Positions 63,921-64,000 of a stretch of 64,000 nt of DNA are shown here, one piece after another. The DNA is from Acidobacteriota bacterium (lineage in GTDB: Bacteria; Acidobacteriota; Vicinamibacteria; Vicinamibacterales; JAKQTR01): positions 1 to 64,000 of the forward strand of contig JAPKZQ010000003.1 of the NCBI GenBank assembly GCA_026393675.1, given 5' to 3'. Under the pieces are notes generated by a model that did not search any database, had not been told where the DNA came from, and saw only the letters and a program-made list of their open reading frames with translations. Within the stretch, counting starts at the first letter, position 1. Each line of letters begins with the position of its first letter. The position numbers were made by a program, and so were the translations under genes.

Positions 63921-64000
63921 CTACTTGACGGTCAATTCGACGCCGTCCCACGTCCGCACCCGGCGGATCATGTCCCACTGCTGCAGCCGATCCACACACT
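63921..64000 (-). CDS. 3' end of a convergent gene (runs off the window)
   Basis: A minus-strand frame reading CVDRLQQWDMIRRVRTWDG then VELTVK ends with TAG immediately after the GGDEF stop. It is open to the window edge with gene-like codon bias. Too short to assign. Confidence 0.4.
   Translation of the reverse strand, partial: CVDRLQQWDMIRRVRTWDGVELTVK

Overview
The window is a high-GC, densely packed bacterial chromosome segment with a Gram-negative envelope (TonB/ExbB/ExbD, LspA, Lgt, UppP, SecDF-YajC). The gene mix fits Acidobacteriota, most likely a Vicinamibacteria-type lineage: beta-propeller two-component sensors, TPR lipoproteins, a membrane pyrophosphatase, a DUF1343/NamZ protein and many palindromic intergenic repeats. 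This placement is an inference from gene content, because no rRNA or tRNA gene is visible.

Layout. 1-6.2 kb: the 5' part of galT divergent from a NamZ-like muramidase, then a POT-type transporter, a DUF362 protein and a quinone-oxidoreductase-like reductase. 6.3-9.2 kb: class I fumarase with an MFS carrier. 9.2-14.6 kb: exported methyltransferase, bioY, thiD, moaE-moaD, prfA-prmC and a HIT hydrolase. 14.7-18.8 kb: coiled-coil periplasmic protein and an OmpR-type two-component pair. 18.9-26 kb: GNAT, HAD phosphatase, ileS-lspA-lgt and an rluD-like gene. 26-32.4 kb: RCC1/HYR secreted protein and a propeller-sensor/NarL pair. 32.5-40.3 kb: NUDIX, cobalamin-type radical SAM, HDAC-like deacetylase, lon, a DksA/TraR-type regulator and a zinc-ribbon protein. 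40.46-44.51 kb: an accessory island with an IS1-type transposase and six unassigned genes, bounded by a 14-bp direct repeat. 44.6-47.4 kb: rpmB, ridA and a RelA/SpoT enzyme. 47.7-54.3 kb: TPR lipoprotein, tonB-exbB-exbD-exbD and a membrane pyrophosphatase. 54.4-62.3 kb: uppP, tgt-yajC-secD-secF, ddl and a TPR protein. 62.4-64 kb: two tiny lysine-rich peptide genes with identical products, a GGDEF protein and the end of a convergent gene.

Most striking. (1) Seven copies of a ~124-bp element (6.2, 19.8, 26.0, 33.3, 40.3, 54.3 and 55.2 kb) share two tandem hairpins. The first has a covarying stem closed by a GNRA tetraloop in six copies. Five copies end inside the stop codon of a neighbouring gene, and in three an internal triplet is the exact reverse complement of both flanking triplets. 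(2) Two adjacent 17-codon genes encode the identical peptide MAKKTAKKATKKAAKKR with only synonymous differences, each with its own ribosome site and terminator. (3) A 4-kb island carries imperfect terminal inverted repeats and a transposase promoter with a perfect operator-like palindrome. (4) About a dozen genes have a -10 box 6-10 nt before the start codon, which suggests widespread leaderless transcripts.

Most of the rest is core housekeeping. Several operons are tightly coupled by 4-bp ATGA/GTGA overlaps (prmC-HIT, ileS-lspA, exbD-exbD, tgt-yajC, sensor-regulator).
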